Below are positions 6,813 to 14,043 of a stretch of 28,431 bases of DNA, one piece after another (position 1 is the stretch's first letter; each line of letters starts with the position of its first letter). The notes below the pieces were generated by a model that worked only from the letters and a program-made list of their open reading frames with translations, searched no databases and was not told the DNA's origin. Made by a program: the position numbers and the translations under genes. The DNA is from CAMLHU01 sp039917855 (lineage in GTDB: Bacteria; Gemmatimonadota; Gemmatimonadetes; Gemmatimonadales; GWC2-71-9). Location: NCBI GenBank assembly GCA_039917855.1, contig JBDSIR010000079.1, forward strand, positions 1 to 28,431, given 5' to 3'.

Positions 6813-7208
6813 ATGGACCGCGTCACCGGGATCGGTGGGATCTTCCTCAAGGCGCGCGACCCCGACGCGCTGCGGGCCTGGTATCGTGACCACCTCGGCA
6901 TCCCCATCGACACCTGGGGCGGAGCCACTTTTCGCTGGCGTGACGGAATGAAGGAGGGAGAGGACGGTCTCACCGTCTGGAGCGTCTTCCCCGACTCCTC
7001 GAAGTATTTCGATCCCAGCAAGTCGCAGTTCATGGTGAACTATCGGGTCGAGGACCTCCACAAGGTGTTGGGAGAACTCCGTGCCGAGGGATGTGCGGTC
7101 GACGAAAAGTCCGAGGAGTCGGAGTTCGGGAAGTTCGGGTGGGTGATGGACCCCGAAGGGAACAAGATCGAGTTGTGGGAGCCGCCGCCAGGGAAGTTCC
7201 CAGGCTAA
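6813..7208 (+). CDS. VOC family (glyoxalase/bleomycin-resistance fold) protein
   Basis: This 131-residue protein has one vicinal oxygen chelate unit pair. The first half reads GIGGIFLKARDPDALRAWYR then DHLGIP; the second half has FMVNYRVEDLHKVLGEL and ends in DPEGNKIELWEPP, with the typical C-terminal Glu in IELWEP. These folds serve as metal-dependent lyases or dioxygenases, or as ligand binders, and the substrate cannot be told from sequence. It begins three bases after the DUF4440 lipoprotein stop and is probably translated from the same message. No signal peptide is seen, so it should be cytosolic. Confidence 0.88.
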   Translation: MDRVTGIGGIFLKARDPDALRAWYRDHLGIPIDTWGGATFRWRDGMKEGEDGLTVWSVFPDSSKYFDPSKSQFMVNYRVEDLHKVLGELRAEGCAVDEKSEESEFGKFGWVMDPEGNKIELWEPPPGKFPG

Positions 7209-7216
7209 GTTCTGAA

Positions 7217-7540
7217 ATGATTCACGTCATCGCCTTCCTGCACCTCCGCCCCGGCACGCGGGCTGCGTTCCTCGAGACCTTTCGCGCACTCACGCCGCTG
7301 GTGCGCGCCGAGTCGGGATGCATCGAGTACGGGCCGGCGGTGGATCACGCGCCGTTCATGGGATTCCAGACCCCCGTAGGCGACGATGTGGTGGTCGTGG
7401 TCGAGAAGTGGGCGTCGCCGGCCGCGCTCGATACCCATATCACCGCCCCGCACATGAAGGCGTGGGGCGCGCAGGTGGACCAGATGATGACCGAGCGCGT
7501 GATCCACGTGTTCGACCCCGCCCGACCAGGAGAGCGTTGA
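7217..7540 (+). CDS. ABM-domain (antibiotic biosynthesis monooxygenase-like) protein
   Basis: This 107-residue ferredoxin-like protein matches the ABM/YgiN pattern: strand MIHVIAFLHLRPG, helix TRAAFLETFRALTPLVRAE, SGCIEYGPAVD, strand VVVVVEKWASPAALDTH, and helix APHMKAWGAQVDQM. Family members are cofactor-free monooxygenases or dimeric binding proteins. The start at ATG 7217 was chosen over an earlier in-frame start at 7091 because the homologous part begins there and the extra stretch is only an alternative reading of the VOC gene. Its stop overlaps the copper oxidase start by one base (TGATG), which implies coupling. Substrate unknown. Confidence 0.85.
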   Translation: MIHVIAFLHLRPGTRAAFLETFRALTPLVRAESGCIEYGPAVDHAPFMGFQTPVGDDVVVVVEKWASPAALDTHITAPHMKAWGAQVDQMMTERVIHVFDPARPGER

Positions 7541-8532
7541 TGCGCCGATATATCGCCCTTGCCATGATCCTCGCCGCGTGCAAGTCCCCTGCGGCCCCGC
7601 CAACCAGCGGCGCTTCCACCCAAGCGCCGGCACATCCTCCCGCCGATATGTCCCACGGCGAAGCGCCGATCGGGCTCGACAACACACCCGCCCCCGTCGA
7701 TGCGACCGCGCCGGCCCGTTCGACCGGGCATCACCACAAGATCCGCCTCGAGATGCGGCACGCCCGGATCGTCCTGACCGACGGGGTCCCCTTCGACGCC
7801 TGGACCTTCGACGGCCAGCTCCCCGGCCCCGTTCTCCGCGTCACGGTGGGCGACACGGTCGACTTTACGTTGGTGAACAAGGCACACATCCCGCACTCGA
7901 TGGACTTCCACGCCGCTCAGATCGCACCGAGCCGGGTGTACGTGAACGTCAATCCGGGGGACTCTCTGCATTATCGCTGGGTGGCACGGCTCCCCGGGGC
8001 GTTCATGTATCACTGCGGGACCGCCCCCGTGGCACTGCACATCGCGAACGGGATGTACGGCGCCATCATCGTCGACCCGGTGCGTCCCCGTCCGGCGGCG
8101 CGCGAGTATGTGCTGGTGCAGAGTGAGTTCTACACCAAGTCGGCGGGCTCGAAGACCGACTCGGCACTCATGGTGGTCGACTGGCCTGAGCTCCTTTCCC
8201 TCGCGCCCGATCATGTGGTCTTCAACGGGCGGGCGGCGCAGTACGCCACCCATCCTCTCCCGGCCAGGGTGGGGGAGCTCACCCGCATCTACCTCGTGAA
8301 CGCCGGCCCGAACCGGACTTCCGCATTCCATGTGGTGGGAGGGATCTTCGAGCGGGTGTTCCAGGACGCCCGGTCCACTCCGACGCTCGAAGGGGTACAG
8401 ACCGTCGACGTGCCGGTCGGCGGAGGTGCGATCTTCGAGGTACGGCTGGTCGAGCCGGGGGACTATCCTTTTGTCTCCCATGCATTCGCCGACGCCACCA
8501 AGGGTGCGGTGGGCATATTGAAGGTGGAGTAG
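7540..8532 (+). CDS. NirK-like two-domain copper oxidase lipoprotein
   Basis: This 330-residue protein carries a lipobox LAAC (Cys14), a His/Pro-rich linker and two cupredoxin domains. Compared with copper nitrite reductases (NirK), the type 1 copper ligands are His119, Cys159, His167 and Met172 (HCGTAPVALHIANGM). The type 2 ligands are His124 (PHSMDFH), His158 (YHC) and His314 (FVSH). The two catalytic residues of NirK match Asp122 and His264. A complete ligand set argues for a working enzyme that reduces nitrite to NO, or a close relative with another substrate. The usual GG-rich loop after the DFHAA motif is shortened. It is predicted to be a membrane-anchored exported protein. The start overlaps the ABM gene stop and has AGGAG upstream. 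Confidence 0.85.
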   Translation: MRRYIALAMILAACKSPAAPPTSGASTQAPAHPPADMSHGEAPIGLDNTPAPVDATAPARSTGHHHKIRLEMRHARIVLTDGVPFDAWTFDGQLPGPVLRVTVGDTVDFTLVNKAHIPHSMDFHAAQIAPSRVYVNVNPGDSLHYRWVARLPGAFMYHCGTAPVALHIANGMYGAIIVDPVRPRPAAREYVLVQSEFYTKSAGSKTDSALMVVDWPELLSLAPDHVVFNGRAAQYATHPLPARVGELTRIYLVNAGPNRTSAFHVVGGIFERVFQDARSTPTLEGVQTVDVPVGGGAIFEVRLVEPGDYPFVSHAFADATKGAVGILKVE

Positions 8533-8546
8533 GCCTCGAGCGACCC

Positions 8547-8695
8547 TCCGCCAACCTCTCGCGAGAACGCGAGACCGCGAAGGTTCGCGAAAACAGACTT
8601 GGGTGCCCACAGTCAAGATCCCGGTCATCGCATACCCACAAACCTGTTTCGCGCTACTTCGCGTTGTCGCGTTTTCGTGCGAGGTTCACGGAGCC
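8547..8695. repeat. Long imperfect inverted repeat, arms about 60 bp
   Basis: The stretch between the copper oxidase and the next gene folds back on itself. The left arm (about 8547-8607) and the reverse complement of the right arm (about 8630-8690) share ordered blocks: CAACCTC/GAACCTC, GAACGCGA/AAACGCGA, ACCGCGAAG/AACGCGAAG, CGCGAAA and TTGGGT/TGTGGGT. Its right edge TTCACGGAGCC resembles the edge of the 234-bp element at 25822 and 26596. No ORF is convincing inside it. It ends 18 bases before the next start codon. Confidence 0.7.
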
Positions 8696-8712
8696 ATATT
8701 GGAAGCACCTGA

Positions 8713-9009
8713 ATGTCACGAGCCTTCGTCAACGATGATGCGGCCGGTGAGCCGAAGCCGGAGCATCGGTACCCGTTGCCGCCGCGGGACGATCCGTCGT
8801 TCCTGCGCGCCGCCGCCGAAGCGATGCTCGAAGGCGCGGACGTGGCGGATTCGATCGGCGCTGAAGAGGCCACGGGGCTGGTCTGGGGCGCCAAGGAGCT
8901 GGTGCCCGAGATGCGGCTGATCCTGGCCGACGCCCGCCGCCGCAAGCGCGACCGCCAGGAACAGCTCGCCGAGCGATACTTGCGAGCGGCGGAGGAGGAG
9001 GTCGATTGA
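8713..9009 (+). CDS. Hypothetical protein, 98 aa, acidic and helical
   Basis: I do not recognise a named domain. The protein opens with a Pro/charged segment (EPKPEHRYPLPPRDDPSF), has a helix-rich centre (LRAAAEAMLEGADV, then EEATGLVWGAKELVPEMRLI) and ends with a long charged helix (ADARRRKRDRQEQLAERYLR). It has no membrane segment or signal peptide. Its stop overlaps the TTG start of the secreted nuclease by four bases, so the two are translationally coupled. Codon use agrees with neighbouring genes, supporting a real gene. The Shine-Dalgarno sequence is weak (GGAAG). Confidence 0.7.
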   Translation: MSRAFVNDDAAGEPKPEHRYPLPPRDDPSFLRAAAEAMLEGADVADSIGAEEATGLVWGAKELVPEMRLILADARRRKRDRQEQLAERYLRAAEEEVD

Positions 9010-9509
9010 GATCCCTCCCTTTCGCGTTGCTGGCGGCGTCGGCCGCCCTGCTGGCGCAGTCCCCTGCCCCGCCGCGGCCGAGTTGTCGGGTCGCGCGGGT
9101 CATCGACGGCGACACCTTCACCTGCACCGGGGGGCGGCGGGTGCGGCTCCTATCGATCGATGCTCCCGAGCGGGCCCAGCATCCCGCGGGAGACAGCGCC
9201 ACCGCCACCCTCCAGCGCCTGATCCACCGCGACGTGACTGTGGCGCTCGAGCTCGGACGCGATTCGCTCGACCGCTATGGCCGCACGCTGGCGTTCGTCT
9301 GGCTTGAGGACGGCCGGATGGTGAACGAGGAGCTGGTGCGACGAGGGTGGGCGGTGGTGTATCTCTACGACCGGAAGAACCTGCAGCATGCTGATCGCCT
9401 GCGGGCGACCGAAGACTCGGCGCGTCTCGAGCGTCGTGGGTGGTGGCGTTCGGGAGCCATACCCTGCCGGCCCCGGGACTTCAGAGCGACCCGATGCAGG
9501 GTCGGCTGA
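9006..9509 (+). CDS. Secreted thermonuclease-like (SNase) protein
   Basis: The product is 167 residues with an N-terminal signal peptide (residues 1-18, cleavage near LLAQ) and a staphylococcal nuclease fold. Residues corresponding to the SNase active site are present: Asp34 in VIDGDT, Arg47 in VRLLSID, Asp52 and Glu55 in DAPE, and Arg93 in DRYGR. The C-terminal NEELVRRGWAVVYLY and ERRGWWR are typical of exported bacterial members. It should cut DNA or RNA outside the cytoplasm using calcium. The start is TTG, overlapping the previous stop (TTGA), and this start is needed to keep the signal peptide intact. Confidence 0.9.
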   Translation: MRSLPFALLAASAALLAQSPAPPRPSCRVARVIDGDTFTCTGGRRVRLLSIDAPERAQHPAGDSATATLQRLIHRDVTVALELGRDSLDRYGRTLAFVWLEDGRMVNEELVRRGWAVVYLYDRKNLQHADRLRATEDSARLERRGWWRSGAIPCRPRDFRATRCRVG

Positions 9510-9522
9510 AGCATGACAGCTC

Positions 9523-9588
9523 ATTCACCACGGAGGATCGGAGGACACTCCGTGCCTCTCCGTGAAACTCCGATGCACCGTGGCGAAG
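9523..9588. repeat. Short member of the CACGGAG inverted-repeat family
   Basis: The outer arms are ATTCACCACGGAG-GATCGGAG on the left and, on the right, CTCCGAT then CCGTGGCGAA, which is nearly the reverse complement. The interior holds two more copies of the CTCCGTG word. It is a reduced (about 65 bp) version of the elements at 13875, 15215 and 23125. It ends 8 bases before the esterase start codon. Confidence 0.8.
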
Positions 9589-9595
9589 TGACCCA

Positions 9596-10465
9596 ATGAC
9601 CCGGATCGACGCCACTCTGCTGCAGGAGGGGATCGAGCGTTCGTGGCATGCCGAAGTTCCAGCAGCCGTGATAGGAGCGCCCCTGATCCTGGTGGTCGTG
9701 CTGCACGGCGCCGGGAGCGAAGGGCCGCGCTATCTGGATCTCCAGGGCTGGGCCGAGTTGGCGCGGCGCGAAGGAGTCGTCGTTGTTGCGCCCGACGCGT
9801 TGCCGTACGACCCAGGCCGTCCCCCCCGTTTTCGTGACAATCCTCGGATCTGGAACAGCGGTCGCCCCAAGCCAGGGGAGGCGCGGGCACAGCTCGATGA
9901 GGCTGCGTTCCTGCGAGCGATCGATGGAGACCTCGCCGCGCGTGGGATCGTGATCGATCCGTCCCGTCGCTTCCTGGTCGGGCACTCCAACGGGGCGGCG
10001 CTCATCTGGAAGCTGTTGGCCGAGGAGCCGGAGCGATGGACGGCGGGAGTCTCAGTGGCGGGAGGGTTGGTGAACCTGCCGCCCCGCCACGGTCCGATCC
10101 GCCCGCTCCTGGCGATCTTCGGTGACACCGATCCGATGCTTCCGCTCGCGGGAGGCACCGTTGCCTTGCCGTGGGGGATGGAGCGAACGATGCCGCCGGT
10201 GTTCGAGACGCTCGGGCGGTGGGCCGAGTCGGAGGGGCTGGATGCCGTTCCGGCGGAGCGTCGCGAGGAGCCGGGCATCACCCGCTACCGTTGGAACCCG
10301 CTGCTCTCGGCGGTCGTAGTGCACGGCCAGGGTCACGAATGGCCGGGAGGTGAGGATAGCGGCCTTCCCCCCTCGATGATCGGGCCACAGACCAGCCATT
10401 TCGACGCGACCGCTGAGGCGTGGCGTTGGCTCTCTGGACAGCCACCGATCCAGACCGTACCGTAG
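9596..10465 (+). CDS. Alpha/beta hydrolase, esterase/PHB depolymerase-like
   Basis: The 289-residue product has an alpha/beta hydrolase core. The oxyanion region is VVLHGAGSEG (about 35-43), the nucleophile elbow is GHSNGA with Ser131, the acid is in FGDTDP (Asp177 or Asp179), and the catalytic His is His247 in GQGHEWPGG. The GHEWPGG end is typical of the LpqC/polyhydroxybutyrate depolymerase branch, which includes feruloyl and acetylxylan esterases. No signal peptide is visible with the ATG at 9596. The start lies right after a repeat element and lacks a clear Shine-Dalgarno site. Specific substrate unknown. Confidence 0.85.
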   Translation: MTRIDATLLQEGIERSWHAEVPAAVIGAPLILVVVLHGAGSEGPRYLDLQGWAELARREGVVVVAPDALPYDPGRPPRFRDNPRIWNSGRPKPGEARAQLDEAAFLRAIDGDLAARGIVIDPSRRFLVGHSNGAALIWKLLAEEPERWTAGVSVAGGLVNLPPRHGPIRPLLAIFGDTDPMLPLAGGTVALPWGMERTMPPVFETLGRWAESEGLDAVPAERREEPGITRYRWNPLLSAVVVHGQGHEWPGGEDSGLPPSMIGPQTSHFDATAEAWRWLSGQPPIQTVP

Positions 10466-10492
10466 GCGACCCCTCCAACACCAGGAGCAGCG

Positions 10493-10852
10493 ATGAACAA
10501 CCAGGCCCTGACCAAGTCGGCGATCATCTCCACGATCCTGCAGGTGATCATGGTGCTGGTGAATCACTATGCGCCGAACCTCGCGGGACCCAATCTCGCC
10601 CCGGTCGGGGGGACCGCGATCGGCGCGATCGGTGGGCTCTGCTACGGGATGCTGGCCAAGGGCGGGACGACCGCGCAGAATGCCGGCGGTGGCGCCGCGG
10701 CCGGCGCCATCGGTGGCGTACTCGGCTCGCTGCTCTCGATGGGACTGGGGGATGTGCCGCTGATGACCGTCGCGATCGCGGGTGGAAGCACGCTCGTGTC
10801 GGGCGCGATCGGCGGGGTGCTGGGGAGAGTGTTCGGGGGCCGCACCGCATAG
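10493..10852 (+). CDS. Small Gly/Ala-rich membrane protein
   Basis: This 119-residue protein (AGGAG site before the ATG) appears to have three to four membrane segments: about 8-25, 39-55, 68-84 and 90-113. The later segments are built of Gly/Ala repeats (GGGAAAGAIGGVLGSLLS and VSGAIGGVLGRVFGG), the glycine-zipper pattern that packs helices tightly. I do not recognise a family. The next small membrane protein begins two bases later, so the pair is probably co-expressed and may form a complex. No catalytic residues are seen. Confidence 0.7.
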   Translation: MNNQALTKSAIISTILQVIMVLVNHYAPNLAGPNLAPVGGTAIGAIGGLCYGMLAKGGTTAQNAGGGAAAGAIGGVLGSLLSMGLGDVPLMTVAIAGGSTLVSGAIGGVLGRVFGGRTA

Positions 10853-10853
10853 G

Positions 10854-11129
10854 ATGCCCAATCTCCTGACGATCTCTCCCGCTCGGCGTGCCCGGGAGGC
10901 CGCCTGGGCCGAGGAGATCCAGACCGCCAATCAGGCGATCGTCCGGGAACGCCTTTGGTGGTTCGGGGCAGCGATGGGTTGCGTGGCCCTCGGCTCCTGG
11001 TTGGTCGGGATGGGATTCCATTCCACCGACCTGGATATCGCCCCCATTTGGCTCGGCTCAGGGATACTTCTCGGAGAGATCGGCCCACTCGTGATCCTAG
11101 TGATCGCCGTTCGTCGGGAGCAGCTGTAA
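10854..11129 (+). CDS. Small two-helix membrane protein
   Basis: This 91-residue protein starts with a charged amphipathic region (PARRAREAAWAEEIQ, then VRERLW) followed by two membrane segments, WWFGAAMGCVALGSWLVG and WLGSGILLGEIGPLVILV, and a short basic end. The start was set at ATG 10854; an earlier in-frame start (10782) would overlap most of the upstream gene's end and is unlikely. It follows the Gly-rich membrane protein with a one-base gap and is followed directly by the DinB gene. Function unknown. Confidence 0.65.
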   Translation: MPNLLTISPARRAREAAWAEEIQTANQAIVRERLWWFGAAMGCVALGSWLVGMGFHSTDLDIAPIWLGSGILLGEIGPLVILVIAVRREQL

Positions 11130-11684
11130 GTGCATCCCCAGATCCAGACCCTCGCCGACAAATTCCATTCCGCCACCGCGCGGATGCACGCCTTGGCCCG
11201 CGCGGTCCCAGCGGAGAAATGGCCGGTGCGGCGTGATCCGGAGCGGTGGTCGGTGGCGGAATGCGTGGCGCATCTCAACCTGACCGGGGAGGCCTACGCC
11301 GCGCTATTCCCGGAAGTGATCGCGCGCGCCCTGGCACTCGGACCGGCGCGGGCCGGGATCCGGTATCGCCGCGACTTTTGGAGCTGGATCCTGGGCCAGA
11401 CGATCGGCCCGAAGGTCCGCTTCCGGATGAAGACTCCCGCGAAGTTCGTTTCCCGGTCGGTGGCGCCCGTCGAAACGCTGGTCACGGAGTTCCTGCGTTG
11501 GCAGGGGGTCCAGCTCGGCGCGCTCACCGCGCTCGACGGGCTCCGGTTGAACGAGGTCAATATCGTCTCTCCGTTCAATCCGAACGTGAACTACAACATC
11601 TACGGATGCCTCGCGTTCCTGCCTTCCCATCAGCACCGCCACCTGGGGCAGGCCAAACAGATCTGGGCACACACGAGCACCTGA
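11130..11684 (+). CDS. DinB-like four-helix bundle metalloprotein
   Basis: The 184-residue product matches the DinB/YfiT pattern: an opening helix, RWSVAECVAHLNLTG (His48), and near the end LPSHQHRHLGQ (His167, His169, His171). These histidines usually form a three-His metal site. Members act as thiol transferases (mycothiol or bacillithiol-dependent) or have no known role. The GTG start is placed immediately after the previous stop codon; a weak GGGAG lies upstream. The middle of the protein (about 75-110) is longer and more basic than in short DinB proteins. No partner enzyme in the window gives its substrate. Confidence 0.82.
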   Translation: MHPQIQTLADKFHSATARMHALARAVPAEKWPVRRDPERWSVAECVAHLNLTGEAYAALFPEVIARALALGPARAGIRYRRDFWSWILGQTIGPKVRFRMKTPAKFVSRSVAPVETLVTEFLRWQGVQLGALTALDGLRLNEVNIVSPFNPNVNYNIYGCLAFLPSHQHRHLGQAKQIWAHTST

Positions 11685-11731
11685 TGCCGGAAAGGCCAGC
11701 CAGGCTTCAAGGTGTCTTCACAGTTCTGCGG

Positions 11732-11737
11732 TAGATT
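11732..11737 (+). promoter_or_regulatory. -10 box directly upstream of the CoA-transferase start (leaderless)
   Basis: TAGATT is separated by six bases (CTTGGA) from the ATG at 11744. Transcription starting about seven bases after the -10 box would begin at the start codon itself. No Shine-Dalgarno site is present, and the ATG is strongly supported by the protein. A clear -35 box is not visible. Confidence 0.55.
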
Positions 11738-11743
11738 CTTGGA

Positions 11744-13045
11744 ATGACATCACATCAGATCGACTGGCGATCCCGCGCGGTCTCCCCGGGGGAAGTGGTC
11801 CGCCATATCGCCTCGAGAGACAGAGTCTACGTCCACGGGACCTCGGCCACCCCGACCCCCCTCCTCGAAGCGCTCTCGCGGCGCACCGACCTGGAAGGGG
11901 TACGTCTTTATCATCTCCATCTCGACGGCCCGGTCCCCACGGCCGATGCCGCCCACAACGGCCGCATCCGTCACGTAGCGCTCTTCCTCTCGGCGCAGCT
12001 GCGGGACGCCGTGGCGGAGGGGCGGGCCGATTTCATGCCGATCTTCCTCTCCGACATCCCCGGCCTCTTTACCAGCGGCCGGGTGTCGCTCGATGCCGCG
12101 CTGCTGCAGCTCTCCCCTCCCGACGCCCACGGCCTCTGCACCCTGGGGACCTCGGTCGAGGCCGCGCGCGCGGCCGCCGACACCGCCAAGGTGCTGCTGG
12201 CCGAGATCAACCTGCAGATGCCGAGGACCCACGGCAACGCATTCGTCCCGTTCGACAGGATCCGGGCCTTCACCCTCACCGACCGTCCGCTTCCGGCACA
12301 CCCCATTGCGCCTGAGACGGCGACCGAAGGCGCCATCGGCGCCCTGGTCGCCGCCCTGGTCGAGGACGGGAGCACCCTGCAGGCCGGCATCGGCGGGATC
12401 CCGAACGCCGTCCTCCGTCGTCTCACCGACAAACGCGATCTCGGCATCCACACGGAGATGTTCTCCGACGGGATGCTCGACCTCTGGGAGGCCGGGGCGA
12501 TCACCAACCACCTCAAGACCTCGAGCACCGGGAGGATCACGACGAGCTTCGTGACCGGTACCAAGCGGCTCTTCGACTTCGTGGACGACAACCCACAGGT
12601 GGAGTTCCTCCCCTGCGATCGGACCAATGACACGTTGATCATCCACCGGAATCCGAAGGTAGTGGCGATCAACTCGGCGCTGCAGGTCGACCTCACCGGC
12701 CAAGTCTGCGCCGACTCGCTGGGCCATCGGATCTATTCGGGGATCGGCGGGCAGATGGACTTCATGCGGGGGGCCGCGCGCTCCCAGGGCGGGAAGCCGA
12801 TCATCGCCCTCCCGTCCACGGCCGCCGGGGGAACGATCTCCCGGATCGCGCCGGCGCTCGACACCGGGGCCGGCGTCGTGACGACTCGCGGACACGTGCA
12901 TTGGGTGGTGACGGAGTATGGAGTGGCGTACCTGCATGGCCTGACCCTCCGGGAACGTGGGGAGGCCCTTATCGCCATCGCCCACCCCGACATGCGGGGG
13001 GAACTGACCCGGGCGCTCCGCCAGATCCGACACTTCTCCGCCTGA
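11744..13045 (+). CDS. Acetyl-CoA hydrolase/CoA-transferase (4-hydroxybutyrate CoA-transferase type)
   Basis: This 433-residue, full-length class I CoA-transferase resembles 4-hydroxybutyrate, butyryl or acetyl CoA-transferases. The catalytic glutamate is probably Glu238 in HTEMFSDG, following the conserved LQAGIGGIPNAV (212-223). The oxyanion/glycine region near the C-terminus, YSGIGGQMDFMRGA, and the end VVTEYGVAYLHG are family hallmarks. It exchanges CoA between acyl-CoA and a free acid such as acetate through a glutamyl-CoA intermediate in the cytosol. It appears monocistronic, with its own leaderless-type promoter. The exact acid substrate cannot be assigned. Confidence 0.92.
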   Translation: MTSHQIDWRSRAVSPGEVVRHIASRDRVYVHGTSATPTPLLEALSRRTDLEGVRLYHLHLDGPVPTADAAHNGRIRHVALFLSAQLRDAVAEGRADFMPIFLSDIPGLFTSGRVSLDAALLQLSPPDAHGLCTLGTSVEAARAAADTAKVLLAEINLQMPRTHGNAFVPFDRIRAFTLTDRPLPAHPIAPETATEGAIGALVAALVEDGSTLQAGIGGIPNAVLRRLTDKRDLGIHTEMFSDGMLDLWEAGAITNHLKTSSTGRITTSFVTGTKRLFDFVDDNPQVEFLPCDRTNDTLIIHRNPKVVAINSALQVDLTGQVCADSLGHRIYSGIGGQMDFMRGAARSQGGKPIIALPSTAAGGTISRIAPALDTGAGVVTTRGHVHWVVTEYGVAYLHGLTLRERGEALIAIAHPDMRGELTRALRQIRHFSA

Positions 13046-13052
13046 TGTGCGA

Positions 13053-13081
13053 TTGCGCCGCCGGACCGCGGGCGGTAGCCT
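13053..13081 (+). promoter_or_regulatory. Sigma-70-like promoter before the 13109 gene
   Basis: TTGCGC (13053-13058), a 17-base spacer and TAGCCT (13076-13081) lie between the CoA-transferase stop and the next gene. The form agrees with the promoter candidates at 796 (TTGCAC-N17-TAGCTT) and 16447. Confidence 0.5.
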
Positions 13082-13108
13082 ACCTCGTCCTCCACGACTG
13101 AGCACTGA

Positions 13109-13438
13109 GTGCAGATCTGGATCCGTGTCCTGGGAACCGTGGCGCTCGGCACCGCTTTCGCGGTGCGTACGGGCGAGCGGCGGATCATCGACGCCCTCGA
13201 GCTCGCCGGCGCGGTCACACCGGAGACCGCCACCAAGCTTCCGCTCACATCTTTCCTGCGGAAGATGATCTTCCGGCGGCTCCTGAATGCCGGGGCCGTA
13301 GGCGAGACCATGATGCAGCTGCAGTATCTCGATGTGCTGGGCTACGACGCCTTCCAGTCCCGTCGGCGCCGGCGCGCCTTCATCGTCATCCCCCTTATCC
13401 TCGCTCTCGGACTCTATTCCTACTTCCGGCAACGATGA
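13109..13438 (+). CDS. Hypothetical small protein with hydrophobic ends
   Basis: This 109-residue protein starts at GTG and has a moderately hydrophobic N-terminus (IRVLGTVALGTAFAV) and a clear C-terminal membrane segment (AFIVIPLILALGLYSYF) after a run of five arginines. The middle is helical (ALELAGAVTPETATKLPL, then RRLLNAGAVGETMMQLQYL). It is not recognised as a named family. Its stop overlaps the next VOC gene (ATGA). The topology suggests a membrane-anchored protein with the positively charged side in the cytoplasm. The reading is supported by coupling and by codon use like its neighbours. Confidence 0.6.
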   Translation: MQIWIRVLGTVALGTAFAVRTGERRIIDALELAGAVTPETATKLPLTSFLRKMIFRRLLNAGAVGETMMQLQYLDVLGYDAFQSRRRRRAFIVIPLILALGLYSYFRQR

Positions 13439-13851
13439 CCACACCATTCCACTTCGCCTTCTTCGTAAACGACCTCGACGCCACCCGCCGCTTCTACGGC
13501 GAGGTCCTCGGCTGCAAGGAAGGGCGCTCGACCGACGCCTGGGTCGACTTCGACTTCTTCGGCCACCAGATCTCCTGTCACAATACCGGCGCCCCGATGG
13601 CCACGGTCAACACCGGCAAGGTCGACGGCGTCGCTGTCCCGATGCCGCACTTCGGCGCGGTCCTCGGTTGGGAGCAGTTCGAGCAGGTGGCGGCACGGAT
13701 CCGGAAGGCGGGGATCGCGTTCATCATCGAACCGCGCGACCGCTACGTCGGTCAGCCCGGCGAACAGCGGACGATGTTCCTGGTGGACCCCAGCGGGAAC
13801 GCGCTGGAGTTCAAGGCGTTCAAGCACCCCGAACACATCTTCACCGCGTGA
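13435..13851 (+). CDS. VOC family dioxygenase-like protein
   Basis: The 138-residue product has two VOC modules. Candidate metal ligands fall in the expected places: His6 in FHFAFFV, His72 in MPHFGAVL, and Glu125 in NALEFKAF. The second module has EQFEQVAARIRKAGI and the closing FLVDPSGNALEFK typical of glyoxalase-superfamily proteins similar to extradiol dioxygenase-like VOC members. With a complete His/His/Glu set it could be a metal enzyme. The ATG overlaps the previous stop. Substrate not known. A repeat element begins 23 bases after the stop. Confidence 0.88.
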   Translation: MTTPFHFAFFVNDLDATRRFYGEVLGCKEGRSTDAWVDFDFFGHQISCHNTGAPMATVNTGKVDGVAVPMPHFGAVLGWEQFEQVAARIRKAGIAFIIEPRDRYVGQPGEQRTMFLVDPSGNALEFKAFKHPEHIFTA

Positions 13852-13874
13852 CCGGCTCCGGTAGGCATCCCTCG

Positions 13875-14012
13875 TTCACCACGGAGTATCGGAGCAACAC
13901 GGAGAGGCACGGAGAGCCACCTGAGAATGTGGTCTCATGGATGGATCTCACTCTGAGACCACAAAACCAATCCTCCGTGGATCTCCGTGACCCTCCGATT
14001 CTCCGTGGTGAA
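13875..14012. repeat. CACGGAG-family inverted-repeat element, 138 bp
   Basis: The terminal arms are TTCACCACGGAG-TATCGGAG and CTCCGATTCTCCGTGGTGAA, nearly exact reverse complements. The centre has its own hairpin, GTGGTCTCA with TGAGACCAC (perfect 9 bp). More CACGGAG words fill the arms. It carries no ORF. The right edge is 32 bases before the FAD oxidoreductase start. Confidence 0.88.
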
Positions 14013-14043
14013 TAATGCGTGATCGGAAGCAAGGGGTCTGCCG

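Noticed and set aside
11750..13447. Long minus-strand open frame opposite the CoA-transferase
   Set aside because: It is antisense to a gene with clear family motifs and shows the composition typical of a shadow frame.
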